From assembly GCA_028716975.1 (NCBI GenBank), contig JAQUOU010000001.1, forward strand, positions 186,001-250,000: a stretch of DNA of 64,000 nt, written 5' to 3'. The DNA is from Methylobacter sp. Its GTDB lineage: Bacteria > Pseudomonadota > Gammaproteobacteria > Methylococcales > Methylomonadaceae. A program made the translations under genes and the position numbers. The notes beneath the pieces are model-generated. The model saw only the letters and a list, made by a program, of their open reading frames with translations, made no database searches and was not told the DNA's origin. Positions 45,376 through 55,200 of this stretch are shown here, piece by piece; positions within the stretch are counted from its first letter, which is position 1; the number at the start of each line of letters is the position of its first letter.

Positions 45376-47418
45376 ATGCATAAAAAGCTCGCTATTATTC
45401 TCTTACCGATCTGCACAATAAGTTCTATAGCATATGCGGAGGATAATAATATCCCGAAATTGGAAGAGATAGTTGTCACTAGTCCGGACATCAATGAACC
45501 TCCTTCAAAATCGACTCGTCCAATGACCGTATTGACTGAGGATGAGCTGCAAATGAAAACCGGCCACAGCATCGGCGAAACCTTGAAAAACGAACTGGGC
45601 ATCACTAGCCAATCATTCGGTCCCGGCGTCGGAAGTCCGGTTATCCGCGGCCAAGCCGGACCCCGAGTGCGGGTGCTGAACAACGGCATCGGCAGCAACG
45701 ATGCATCGGCAATCAGCCCGGATCACGCCACTAGCGTCGAACCACTGCTGGCGGATCGGATCGAAGTGTTGCGCGGCCCGGCTACTCTGCTCTACGGCAG
45801 CGGCGCGATAGGCGGCGTAGTCAATATCATCGACAACCGGATTCCTGGCCAGATACCCGATAAGTTATTGGGGGGAGCACTGGCACAACGCTTCGATTCA
45901 ACTTCTGATGAAACCAGCACGGCGATGAAAGCCGAAGGTGGACAAGGGAGTATCGCCTATCATATCGACGGCTTTTACCGGCACCGCAACAATCTCGATA
46001 TCGGCGGCACAGGCATTGATACTAATGCTGTGGCGATAACCGATCCATCGCTATCGGTAGTCGACAATCCCCACGGCTTTCTTAACAACACCGATGCCCA
46101 TGCCATTAGCGGTTCGGCGGGAGCTTCCTGGATCGGCGCGCCTGGATTTGCCGGGGTATCCATCAATCGCCTGGAAAACAATTATGGTATTGCGCCCGAT
46201 GGCGGCGGTACTGAAACGACACGCATTGATTTAAAGCAAAGCAAATATGACTTCAAAAGCGAATTGAACAAGCCGTTCCGCTTTGCAAAAAGTCTGCGGA
46301 CCCGGCTGGGCTATACCGATTACCAACACACCGAAATCACAAACGGCGCACCCGGCGCATTTTTCACCAATCAATCCTTCGAAGGCCGCCTGGAACTGAC
46401 TCATCAGGATTTGGGAGCAGTACACGGCATGGCCGGTTTTCAGGCGATTTCCAGCGACTTCAACGCCATCGATAAATCTACAAGTACGGCCATTGTCCCG
46501 CATTCGCTGATCAACAGCTATGGCGTGTTTGCGGTGGAAGCATTTGATATCGGCACCGTATCCTACCAATTGGGCATACGAATCGAACAAAGCAATATAA
46601 AGCCGGACGGCGTGAAGGATCTCAGTTACACGCCAGTCAGCGCCTCAGCTTCGGCACAGTGGAAATTGGACAAACGTAACAGCCTGAATCTGGCGGTTAC
46701 CCGCTCGTCGCGAGCCCCGCAGGTGCAGGAACTGCTGGCTAACGGCTTTCACGATGCTACCCGCAGTTTTGAACGCGGCAGCATGGATTTGAAAGAAGAA
46801 AGCTCTTATAACCTGGATCTGGGTTATCGCTTCAAATCCGGCTTGCTGCGCGCCGAGCTCGACTTGTTTCACAATTGGGCAGGTAATTATATCTATCAGC
46901 AACGTAGCGGTGAATTCGTGGACGAAGAAGGCAATCCCTGCATCGCTGACTGCGTGCCGCTGCTAATCAGTAGTCAACGCGATGCGATATTCAAAGGCTA
47001 CGAAGCCAAACTGATTTTTCCCATGATGGAAAACCATTACGGATTGCTGGATTTAACTCTATTCAGCGATTATACCCGTGGCGAATTTAAAGGTGGCGCA
47101 GACGTGCCCCGCATGCCGCCATTGCGTTACGGCCTGCAATTGGATTATGCCAAGGACGATTTCTCCGGTTATCTGCGCTTTACCCGCGCCTATTCACAAC
47201 CGCATGCCGGCGACTTTGAAACATCTACCGCCGGCTACTATCTGCTGAATGCCGGCATTCAATACCAGTTCGAGGCCTATCAGGACGCCAAGCTGATGTT
47301 GTTCGCCAAAGGCAATAATCTGCTCGACCAAAATATTCGCAACTCAACCTCTTATTTACGCAATTTTGCACCGGAAGCAGGACGCGGGGCAGAAATAGGT
47401 ATTCGAATCAGTTACTAA
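45376..47418 (+). CDS. TonB-dependent receptor, ZnuD-like (putative zinc uptake)
   Basis: This 680-residue outer-membrane receptor has a signal peptide (about 1-21, ending IAYA) and a TonB-box-like LEEIVVTSP. The plug domain is rich in the ZnuD-type pattern: SPVIRGQAGPRVRVLNNGI, DASAISPDHATSVEPLLADRIEVLRGPATLLYG cut into blocks, and GGVVNIIDNRIP. A 22-strand barrel follows, ending in EIGIRISY with a terminal aromatic residue. The ZnuD assignment rests on the plug (SPDHA block) and the upstream palindrome. Heme or copper as cargo cannot be excluded. It has a higher GC content than its flanks. Confidence 0.85.
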   Translation: MHKKLAIILLPICTISSIAYAEDNNIPKLEEIVVTSPDINEPPSKSTRPMTVLTEDELQMKTGHSIGETLKNELGITSQSFGPGVGSPVIRGQAGPRVRVLNNGIGSNDASAISPDHATSVEPLLADRIEVLRGPATLLYGSGAIGGVVNIIDNRIPGQIPDKLLGGALAQRFDSTSDETSTAMKAEGGQGSIAYHIDGFYRHRNNLDIGGTGIDTNAVAITDPSLSVVDNPHGFLNNTDAHAISGSAGASWIGAPGFAGVSINRLENNYGIAPDGGGTETTRIDLKQSKYDFKSELNKPFRFAKSLRTRLGYTDYQHTEITNGAPGAFFTNQSFEGRLELTHQDLGAVHGMAGFQAISSDFNAIDKSTSTAIVPHSLINSYGVFAVEAFDIGTVSYQLGIRIEQSNIKPDGVKDLSYTPVSASASAQWKLDKRNSLNLAVTRSSRAPQVQELLANGFHDATRSFERGSMDLKEESSYNLDLGYRFKSGLLRAELDLFHNWAGNYIYQQRSGEFVDEEGNPCIADCVPLLISSQRDAIFKGYEAKLIFPMMENHYGLLDLTLFSDYTRGEFKGGADVPRMPPLRYGLQLDYAKDDFSGYLRFTRAYSQPHAGDFETSTAGYYLLNAGIQYQFEAYQDAKLMLFAKGNNLLDQNIRNSTSYLRNFAPEAGRGAEIGIRISY

Positions 47419-47561
47419 AGCCTGATAAGAAAACTCTTCAAAATAGTTAAAGTATTTTATAGGTCAAGTATTTGCATAAGTTGGAAACATATAATTGAGA
47501 TATAAAATCAGGTTTGCTTTAATTTATTCATATTTTTAATTTCACCTGCACGAGGCTGATT

Positions 47562-48038
47562 ATGGATAATGAATTAGGGGATATGGCCGAAAGGTTGGGT
47601 CAATACCTAAAAGTAAACGGAAAAAAAATAGCCACTGCCGAATCCTGTACCGGAGGAGGAATTGCTCAAATTATTACTGAAGTTCCCGGCAGTTCAGCCT
47701 GGTTTGACCGAGGGTTTGTAACGTATAGCAATGCAGCAAAAGTGCAAATGCTAGGCGTCAGACAGGAGACGCTGGAAAAATACGGCGCAGTTAGTGCCGA
47801 GACTGCAAAAGAGATGGTAGCCGGGGCATTAGCCCATAGTGAAGCGGATATTGCAATTGCCGTAACAGGAATCGCAGGTCCTGATGGTGGAACCCCGCAG
47901 AAACCCGTGGGAACGGTATTCATAGCATGGGCATGGAAAAATGGGCATGATAAAGTTGAAAAAATGCAATTTTCCGGAAACCGACATCGAATAAGAGAGC
48001 AAACGATCAAAATTGCTATTGATCCGGAAAACATGTGA
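47562..48038 (+). CDS. pncC: nicotinamide-nucleotide amidohydrolase PncC (CinA C-terminal family)
   Basis: This 158-residue stand-alone CinA C-terminal domain hydrolyses NMN to NaMN for NAD recycling. Family blocks are KIATAESCTGGGIAQIIT, SSAWFDRGFVTYSNAAKVQMLGV cut at the catalytic region, GAVSAETAKEMVAGAL, and AVTGIAGPDGGTPQKPVGTVFIA near the end. GGCTGATT precedes the ATG. Confidence 0.93.
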   Translation: MDNELGDMAERLGQYLKVNGKKIATAESCTGGGIAQIITEVPGSSAWFDRGFVTYSNAAKVQMLGVRQETLEKYGAVSAETAKEMVAGALAHSEADIAIAVTGIAGPDGGTPQKPVGTVFIAWAWKNGHDKVEKMQFSGNRHRIREQTIKIAIDPENM

Positions 48039-48395
48039 GGGAAATCATTGATGTTTTTCAAGATGCTATCTTGCATTGGTTCTACTCAAACTTACCGGCT
48101 GAGTTGTAGTTAGCTTTAGTTGCGGGCATCGATTTAATTATCATCCACGAAGTATTAAAACATTCCGTTTGATTGGATGCTGTCCGATTATCGGATAGGT
48201 TGATATGAACCAAATTTTTCGGGGTTATTCAACCCCTATGTAAAGATGCTGCCGGTTCACTTTTTCCACATTCAATAGTAGCCATTGATTTAATTAACGT
48301 AATTTTCAAACTTTCTGTTATGGCATAGTAACTGCTTGATTGTAAGTTGAAAGACGACCCGCTGCACTTTTAATTATCGATGCGCGGGAGGGGGA
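48039..48395. other. 357-base leader region of the YfdX cluster
   Basis: No gene is seen. A 13-base palindrome TCCGATTATCGGA lies at 48183-48195, about 200 bases before yfdX. A GGGAGGGGGA ribosome site sits right before the yfdX start. Confidence 0.4.
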
Positions 48396-49391
48396 ATGAA
48401 TAAAAATAACCTTTTAAAACTAAGCAATGGAAAAATAATGAATAAATATCACTATCATAACAAAATGGCCCTTTATCTTTTATTAGCATCAGGGGCTACT
48501 TTTCTTGGCAGTAACAGTTTTGCTAAAACCGAAACATTAAAAATACAGCCGGCAACCACAATTGACAGGGTATCGGCCGCGACAAAGCATAAAATTCTTG
48601 AAGAAAAAGGTCAGTCAATTGAGCGTGAAGCGGCTGAAGTTGAAGCAGAAACTCACAAGGCCATCGTGGCTTTGGACACTAAAGACCCAAAGGACGCCGC
48701 CACTATTTTACAGACGGTTTCAACTAAGCTGGATAACCTGTTAGCGAAAAACCCAGGGTTAAACCTGGTTCCCGCCCGGATTGAAGCCGATGTCTATGAT
48801 TTCGACGGCACTAACAAGCAGGTCGCTCATGCCATCGACAAAGCGGATGATATGCTCAAGCATGGCAAACTTCAAAGCGCCAGAGCTATTGTGTCTGAGA
48901 TGGCCAGCGAAATTCGGGTCACCACGACCAGCATCCCTTTAGGCACCTATCCTGCTGCGATCAAACAGATCATTCCGCTCATTGAGTCCGGGAAAATCAA
49001 CCAGGCCGCCGTGGATTTAAACGGCGTACTGGATACCCTGGTGGTTACTACCGACATCATGCCGTTACCCGTGCTGCGCGCTGAAGAATTATTGACGGCA
49101 GCAGCCAAGCTGGAACATACGGATGACTTATCCCAAGAAAAGAGCCGGGCAGAGATTCAAACATTTACCGATGCAGCCAAGGATCAATTAGAACTGGCTC
49201 AACTGCTGGGTTACGGAAAAAAGGATGACTACAAACTGCTTTATCAGGAAATTGATGCTCTACATCAGGCGCTTTTTTCTGAAAAATCAGCCGCCGCCTG
49301 GCAAAAAGTGAAGGATGAATTGGCCCAGTTTAAGGACCGTTTAAAAGCGTTAGAGGAAGCGGCAGAAAGAATTGGTCATCCCGCTAAATAA
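48396..49391 (+). CDS. YfdX family periplasmic protein
   Basis: This 331-residue protein has an N-terminal signal region (LYLLLASGATFLGSNSFA). It has the YfdX layout of repeated helices: IVALDTKDPKDAATILQTV, KLDNLLAKNP, DADDML-like IDKADDMLKHGKLQSAR, TTTSIPLGTYPAAI and VDLNGVLDTLVV. In E. coli yfdX is switched on by EvgA together with acid-resistance genes. Here hdeD lies in the same cluster, so an envelope acid or multidrug stress role is plausible. Start: ATG 48396 behind a strong purine-rich site; a second ATG at 48438 would still keep the signal. Confidence 0.88.
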   Translation: MNKNNLLKLSNGKIMNKYHYHNKMALYLLLASGATFLGSNSFAKTETLKIQPATTIDRVSAATKHKILEEKGQSIEREAAEVEAETHKAIVALDTKDPKDAATILQTVSTKLDNLLAKNPGLNLVPARIEADVYDFDGTNKQVAHAIDKADDMLKHGKLQSARAIVSEMASEIRVTTTSIPLGTYPAAIKQIIPLIESGKINQAAVDLNGVLDTLVVTTDIMPLPVLRAEELLTAAAKLEHTDDLSQEKSRAEIQTFTDAAKDQLELAQLLGYGKKDDYKLLYQEIDALHQALFSEKSAAAWQKVKDELAQFKDRLKALEEAAERIGHPAK

Positions 49392-49509
49392 TCGGCAGAG
49401 ACAACGGCGGGGAGGCCCCCTCACGCTGATTTTCCATCCTCTGGATGAAAGCGGTTTTCATCAACGATAACTCTTAAATAACAGACTATTAATAGCCGAG
49501 GTAACAGCT

Positions 49510-49806
49510 ATGTATAAACAACTGATGAGTATCCTATTGATTCTCAGCGTCCCATTGACAACTTATGCGTTTCAGCCGCAACAAGGCAGTTCCGGGCTGC
49601 CTGATAAAACCCTAAGAATTGAGCATCTCACTAAAGCGCTTGGTCTGAACAAAAAGGAAAAAACCAAAGTAGAAGCCATTATTAATGACGAAAAAATGAA
49701 AATAGGCGCATTGCATGAGGAAAGTCGAACCCGTCTGCAAGGTCTTCTTACTGAAGAACAAATGGCTGAGTTTGATGCACTGGCGCAACAACGACATCAC
49801 CCATAA
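49510..49806 (+). CDS. small periplasmic Spy/CpxP-like protein
   Basis: The 98-residue protein has a signal peptide (about 1-20, ending TTYA). Its mature helices, about 78 residues, carry LGLNKKEKTKVEAIINDEK and LQGLLTEEQMAEFDAL, the LTxxQ-like motif of Spy/CpxP envelope chaperones. GAGGTAACAGCT precedes the ATG. It follows yfdX by 118 bases on the same strand. Confidence 0.75.
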   Translation: MYKQLMSILLILSVPLTTYAFQPQQGSSGLPDKTLRIEHLTKALGLNKKEKTKVEAIINDEKMKIGALHEESRTRLQGLLTEEQMAEFDALAQQRHHP

Positions 49807-49932
49807 TCCGGTAGAGGATTTGATGCAAAACAAGGCTGAAGAGTCCAACGTATACAAAGAAGTGACCAGTAAACAGCAAGAATCGGCCTAACAGCAAACT
49901 CAACCCTAACTTTTTTTAGCGGCGCAGCTCAG

Positions 49933-50142
49933 ATGAAATCACTTCTTATTGCAATGTGTCTAACGATGATGTTAGCCGGCGGCGTAGCGGAACCGGCGGT
50001 GATTAGTCCTGTGCCGGTGGGGGTAACCTATATCGCGCCTACTTATGCGAGGCCAGGCCCCGGGTATGTATGGCAGCATCACCCGCAATACGGCTGGGGC
50101 TGGCATCATCCCAACTTAGGGTGGCACCGGGGATGGCGTTAA
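49933..50142 (+). CDS. small secreted His/Trp-rich protein
   Basis: The 69-residue protein has a signal-like start (LIAMCLTMMLAGGVAEPA). Its tail is rich in Tyr, Trp and His (GYVWQHHPQYGWGWHHPNLG), reminiscent of YxWxxH-type envelope proteins. The ribosome site is weak. No precise family can be named. Confidence 0.6.
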   Translation: MKSLLIAMCLTMMLAGGVAEPAVISPVPVGVTYIAPTYARPGPGYVWQHHPQYGWGWHHPNLGWHRGWR

Positions 50143-50270
50143 GTACAACAAAGGTTACGAAGGAAGAAGACGGCTGGTTTAAAAAACTGTATAAACTAGC
50201 CAATCTAAGGTTTCGGCATTCTGGTGCCGAATAAATTTGAAGAGTCCCGGCAGGCGGGATGGAGGCTACA

Positions 50271-50570
50271 ATGAAAAAGATTTCAGCGGCCTGTGTGATT
50301 ATTGTCCTGGCTGTTCTAATGTCCACTACTTCGGTATGGGCGAGAGGCGGCGGGCATGGCGGCGGCGGTGGACACTTCGGGGGAGGGCACTTCGGAGGCG
50401 GACATCTTGGCGGTGGTTTCCACGGCGGTAGAGTTTACTATGGAAGCATCGGGTTGGGGATTTATGGCCTTGGCTATGGTCCAGGCTATTATGGCGGCTA
50501 TTATCCCTATTATGGCGGGTATGGCTATCCTCCCGCCGTAGTCACAGTACCGGCAACGCCTCCGGCTTAA
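50271..50570 (+). CDS. secreted Gly/His/Tyr-rich protein
   Basis: The protein has 99 residues from ATG 50271, which has GGAGG seven bases upstream; an ATG at 50259 lacks such a site. The signal peptide (about 1-24, ending VWA) is followed by four GGGHFGGGH-type repeats and a Gly/Tyr/Pro-rich tail. The repeats could bind metals or form a flexible surface layer. It is a low-complexity protein, so family assignment is unsafe. Confidence 0.65.
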   Translation: MKKISAACVIIVLAVLMSTTSVWARGGGHGGGGGHFGGGHFGGGHLGGGFHGGRVYYGSIGLGIYGLGYGPGYYGGYYPYYGGYGYPPAVVTVPATPPA

Positions 50571-50581
50571 GGAGTCTGGCT

Positions 50582-50983
50582 ATGGCACGTATTTCTAAAG
50601 TATTTTTGATTACGGTGGTATTGGCTTTAACCGGTTGCGCCAGCTTGCCCAACAGTCCCGATGTCATGGTTCTGCCCGGCGCAGGTTCGTCCTTTGAGCA
50701 TTTTCGTAACGACGATACTCTTTGTGAGCAATACGCTTATTCCCAGGTTGGCGGCACAACGGCTAATGACGCTGCCGCCTCCAGCGAGGAATTGCAACAG
50801 CACTACGATGTGGCTTATATTCAATGCATGTATGCCAAAGGCCATCAGGTACCGATATCAGGGCAATTCTCCGGCGTAATTCCTCACGCTACTGTTGCGC
50901 CCACTTTACATATTCCGCCACCGCCTCCCTCGGGCATCCCGCCTGCACCGCCGCCCGGCTCACCGAGCGCTTCACATAAATAG
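50582..50983 (+). CDS. small lipoprotein of the YfdX-HdeD cluster
   Basis: The 133-residue protein has a lipobox LTGC (Cys at about 19). Its middle region contains paired Cys in DDTLCEQYAYSQ and YIQCMYAKGHQVP, and it ends in a long Pro-rich tail (PPPPPSGIPPAPPPG). The Cys-Gln-Tyr and MYAKGHQVP pattern recurs in lipoproteins with glycine-zipper neighbours. It starts 11 bases after the Gly/His-rich gene, so the two are probably co-transcribed. Confidence 0.75.
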   Translation: MARISKVFLITVVLALTGCASLPNSPDVMVLPGAGSSFEHFRNDDTLCEQYAYSQVGGTTANDAAASSEELQQHYDVAYIQCMYAKGHQVPISGQFSGVIPHATVAPTLHIPPPPPSGIPPAPPPGSPSASHK

Positions 50984-51039
50984 CGCAATAACCGTTGATT
51001 AGAAGGTTTGGGTTACGAAACTATGAAAAAGGCTAGCTT

Positions 51040-51618
51040 ATGAAGAACACCGATGATTTAGTAACTGAATTGAAGAATGCACAACAAAATATGCTGGCTT
51101 ATCTGCAAAAACATTGGCGGCTATTTTTAGCCGAGGGCATTTTTCTCATCCTCGTGGGAACTGCCGCCATCGTTATCCCTCAAGTTATGAGCGTGGTCAT
51201 CGTCATTTTCCTGGGCTGGCTCATTGTTTTAACAGGGGTAATTCACCTAAGTCGAGCCTTATTTTTCCCGGATATGCCCGGTTTTGGTTTATGGCTGGGC
51301 CTGGGAATCTTGCAGATAGGCGCGGGTTATCTGCTTATTGCAGACCCTATTGCGGGTGTGCTGACACTCACGATGATGATGACCCTGTTTTTTGCACTGG
51401 AAGGTATCCTGAAAGTCTATCTGGCCTTTATGATGCGCCCTTTACCCCAATGGAATTTCGTGCTTTTTAGCGGGGTAACAGCGTTGCTTTTTGCAGCGAT
51501 CATCCTGGCGTTCTGGCCGGAAACCGAGCATTGGCTGTTAGGGTTATTTTTAGGTATTAATATGATTATTTTGGGAGCCTCGATGGTTAAAATGAGTCTG
51601 CAATATAAAGACCATTAA
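51040..51618 (+). CDS. hdeD: HdeD family acid-resistance membrane protein
   Basis: The 192-residue membrane protein has six hydrophobic segments in three repeated pairs, matching HdeD (DUF308). Blocks are RLFLAEGIFLILVGTAAIVIP, FLGWLIVLTGVIHL, LGLGILQIGAGYLLIADPIAGVLTLT cut within, ALEGILKVYLAF, and GLFLGINMIILGASMV. HdeD helps E. coli survive acid at high cell density. It closes the YfdX cluster. Confidence 0.9.
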   Translation: MKNTDDLVTELKNAQQNMLAYLQKHWRLFLAEGIFLILVGTAAIVIPQVMSVVIVIFLGWLIVLTGVIHLSRALFFPDMPGFGLWLGLGILQIGAGYLLIADPIAGVLTLTMMMTLFFALEGILKVYLAFMMRPLPQWNFVLFSGVTALLFAAIILAFWPETEHWLLGLFLGINMIILGASMVKMSLQYKDH

Positions 51619-51937
51619 TACTATGAGGTCTTCCAGAAGGAATAAGCCGTTCCTGCAATTGCGGTGCATGAGCCTTATCAGTAAGTTATCAGTGGCTGAG
51701 CATTTGTGGGTTTGGAGAATCCGGCTTGACACACATGCCGCTTAGTAAACAGGCTTAAACCACCCCCGGTAGTTAAGCCCGGGTGTAGGGCATTTAGTTC
51801 CTGTTATTGAATGCGCCCTTAAGCTTTAGCCCAAGGCAGGTTGAAAACTACCTACTCACGATGAGGCGAGTTATTAAATGTTAGTCAGTCCAGTTTCAAC
51901 AGGGGCGTTTAAATAGCGCCGCTTTAAATATACTCGA
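51619..51937. other. 319-base stretch between convergent hdeD and PII-like genes
   Basis: No gene or strong terminator is seen. A weak CACCC...GGGTG pairing occurs near 51757-51785, without a T-run. Confidence 0.4.
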
Positions 51938-52264
51938 CTACCCCAGATCCACATTTCTTTCACCGCTACTGATGCGGCCACCCTCAAGTGTATCGAGAAT
52001 ATATACTTTGCCATCGCCATGCTGTCCGCTATGGGCTACCTGCATGATGGTTTCAAAAATAATGTCCACCATACTGTCGGGGGCGAAAATCTCAAGCCGC
52101 TTTTTAGGCAGAAATGGCCCGTAATCTCTAGCATGTCCGATAAGTTCGCGCCCAAATCCACTACAGTCGATGACTGTCATCCCGGGAAATTTGGGTATTT
52201 CCAACAGAGCCATTGTTACATGGCTGAGCTTGTGGGGTTGAATAAAAGCGCGTATTTCTTTCAT
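51938..52264 (-). CDS. PII-like signalling protein linked to a metal efflux pump
   Basis: The 108-residue protein has the PII fold pattern: MKEIRAFIQPHKLSHVTMAL, the T-loop region CSGFGRELIGHARDYGPFLPKK, RLEIFAPD, and GQHGDGKVYILDTLEGGRISSGE with the B-loop Gly-x-Gly-Lys. The T-loop lacks the GlnB uridylylation Tyr context. Homologues occur at the end of CzcCBA/CusCBA operons and are thought to sense metals or nucleotides. It starts 9 bases after the RND pump gene. Confidence 0.85.
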   Translation of the reverse strand: MKEIRAFIQPHKLSHVTMALLEIPKFPGMTVIDCSGFGRELIGHARDYGPFLPKKRLEIFAPDSMVDIIFETIMQVAHSGQHGDGKVYILDTLEGGRISSGERNVDLG

Positions 52265-52273
52265 GATTTTCCT

Positions 52274-55200
52274 TTAAGGCTCATCGGCTTCAGCAAAATA
52301 GCGATACAGCGCCGGTAACAGTGTCAAGGTCAACAGAGTTGCGGTCATCAATCCGCCTATAATCACAACCGCAAACGGTTTTGCCGTTTCCGAACCGACG
52401 CTGGTGGAAAGCGCGGCAGGAAACAAACCGAGCATAGCCATCATCGCCGTCATGACTACCGGTCTTAGGCGGCTGACGGAGCCATTAACAATTGCATCGT
52501 GAAGTGTTTGACCTTCCCGGCGCAATTTATTTAATTGTGAAACCAAAATGACACCGTTTTGCACAGAAATTCCAAACAAGGCAATAAAGCCCACCGCTGC
52601 AGAAACACTAAGGTTAATGCTCGTAACCCATAAAATCAGAATACCACCGATCATCGCGAAAGGGACATTCATGAGGATTAACAATGCATTTTTGACGGAC
52701 ATAAAAGCCCAGAACAACAACACGAAAATCAGTCCCAGACTGATCGGCACGATAATCGACAGACGTTTCATGGCGCGCTGCTGGTTTTCGAATTGGCCGC
52801 TCCAGACAATATGGTAACCCGGCGGCAAATCGACCTGAGCAGCAACTTTCCGTTGAGCTTCGGCGACGAAACTGCCTTGATCGCGATCGATCAAATTACA
52901 TTTAATCGCGATTCTGCGCATATTATCTTCGCGGCTGATTCGGGAAGCGCCCTGATTAACTTGGATGGTCGCCAGTTCCGCTAGCGGAATACGCTGACCG
53001 TTCGGTGTTTGCACGGTCAGGCTTTCCAGGCCGGCTACCGAATTACGGGCGTTTTCATCATACCGTAAAGTAATATCGAAGCGCCGCTCACCCTCCAGAA
53101 ATTGGGAAGCGGCTTTGCCGCCCATGCCTATTTCCAACACGCGTTCGACATCAGCGACATTGATGCCGTAACGGGATACTTTGGCACGATCAATAGCAAC
53201 AATGACCTGTGCCAATCCGGCTTGCTGCTCGGCAGCAATATCGGTAGCGCCGTGAATGGAGGCAAGAATATGAGTGACTTGATCGCCCTTGTTCTGCAGG
53301 GTTTTCAGGTCGCTGCCGAATATTTTAATGGCAATTTCACCCTTGACGCCGGAAATGGCTTCTTCGACGTTATCCTGGATCACCTGCGAAAAGTTTGTGA
53401 ATATGCCCGGAAATATAGATAACTCCTTGTCCATTGCCTGCACCAGATCGTCCTTTTTCTTATAGCGCCAGGACTCTTTAGGTTTGAGATCGATCAACAC
53501 TTCAAGGTTGTTGAAACCCTTGGGATCAGTGCCGTCTTCCGGTCGTCCCAGCTGGGTTAATATTGTTTTGGCTTCGGAAAAGGTTTCCAGTTTATTGCGT
53601 ACCTTGCGTTCAAATTCTTTGGCCGTCGTCAGCGCTATCGGCGTCGGCAAGGTAATGGTCAGCCAGATATTGCCTTCGTCGAGTTTTGGCATGAATTCAG
53701 TACCAATCCAGCGTATGGATAAGAAACTTAAAGCCAACACAGCAACGGCTGAGATAAAGACCAGCCGGGCATTGGCGAGCACCCGCTCCAGAAGCCGCCG
53801 ATAATGTCGCTCCATCGCCTGCACCAAGGGGTTATGGCTTTCTGCCAGTTTCGGCCCTAACAGATAAGTCAGCATGGCCGGCACGAATGTTAAACTAAAC
53901 AGCATGGATGCGATCAGGGCGAAACTGAGTGTATAGGCCATTGGCGAAAAAATTTTGGCTTCTACCCGCTGGAAAGTAAAAATAGGTAAAAATGCGATAA
54001 TGATGATCGCTTTGGAAAATAAAATAGGCCGTCCCATTTCAGTTGCTGTGCTCGATAGCGTTTGCCGAAGGTGACGGATGTCAGCATTACGATGCAAGTC
54101 TAGCGTTACTTGCACCATCACAGCTTCTACTAATACAACGGCGCTATCGACGATAATACCGAAATCAATGGCGCCCAGCGAAATCAGGTTGGCAGAAATA
54201 CCGCCGAGGTCTACTAAAATAAATGCGAACAACAACGATAACGGGATAATCAGCGTCACCAAAAAAGCGGCCATGAAACGTCGCAGGAACACCAGCAGGA
54301 TGATTAAAATTAACGCCGCTCCTTCGACCATGTTGTGTTCGACGGTATGGATCGTATGCCCTACCAGTTCGGTGCGATCATAGATGGGGGTGATTTTAAC
54401 GCCGGGAGGTAAACCGAAGTCATTCAGTTCCTTAATTTTCTCTTTAACCCCGCTTAAGACATTAACCGCATCCCGGCCTTTGATCAGTAAAACGATACCT
54501 TCGACAATATCATCCCGCTGGTTCATGCCAACGATACCGGTCCGAGGTTGAGGGCCGACACTGATTTCGGCCACATCCTTGATGCGAACGGGCACACCGT
54601 CATTCGTGGTGACGACAATATCACCGATTTCATCAGCCGATGACAATAACCCGGTGCCTCTTACCACAAGTGCTTCGTCACCGTGCTGGATATAGCCGCC
54701 ACCGGTGTTGGTATTGTTGGCCGCTATGGCATCATATAGCTGCGTTAAATCAATGCGGTAATTTTTCAGGCGATCCGGTTTGGCGGACACCTTGTATTCC
54801 TTGACGCCGCCTCCGTATGAAACCACATCGGCCACTCCCTGAACAGTCCTTAAACGGGGCTCAATGACCCAATCCTGCAGGGCTCGCTGCTCAATCAGCG
54901 GTAAATGCCTGGCATTAATAACATAGCGGTAAATTTCACCCACACCCGTGGATAGAGGCCCGAGCTGAGGCTTGGTATCGTCGGGAATATCTGCGTTTTG
55001 CAACCGCTCCAAAACCTGTTGCCGGGAAAAATAGTCTTCGGCGCTGTCGTCAAACGTCAGAGTTACCACGGACAGGCCGAAGATCGACACCGAACGCATA
55101 TTCATCAAATGAGGCAAACCATTCATCTCGCGCTCAATAGGTAATGAAATCAGTTTTTCCACTTCCTCAGGCGCTTGTCCGGGATATTGCGTGACCACTT

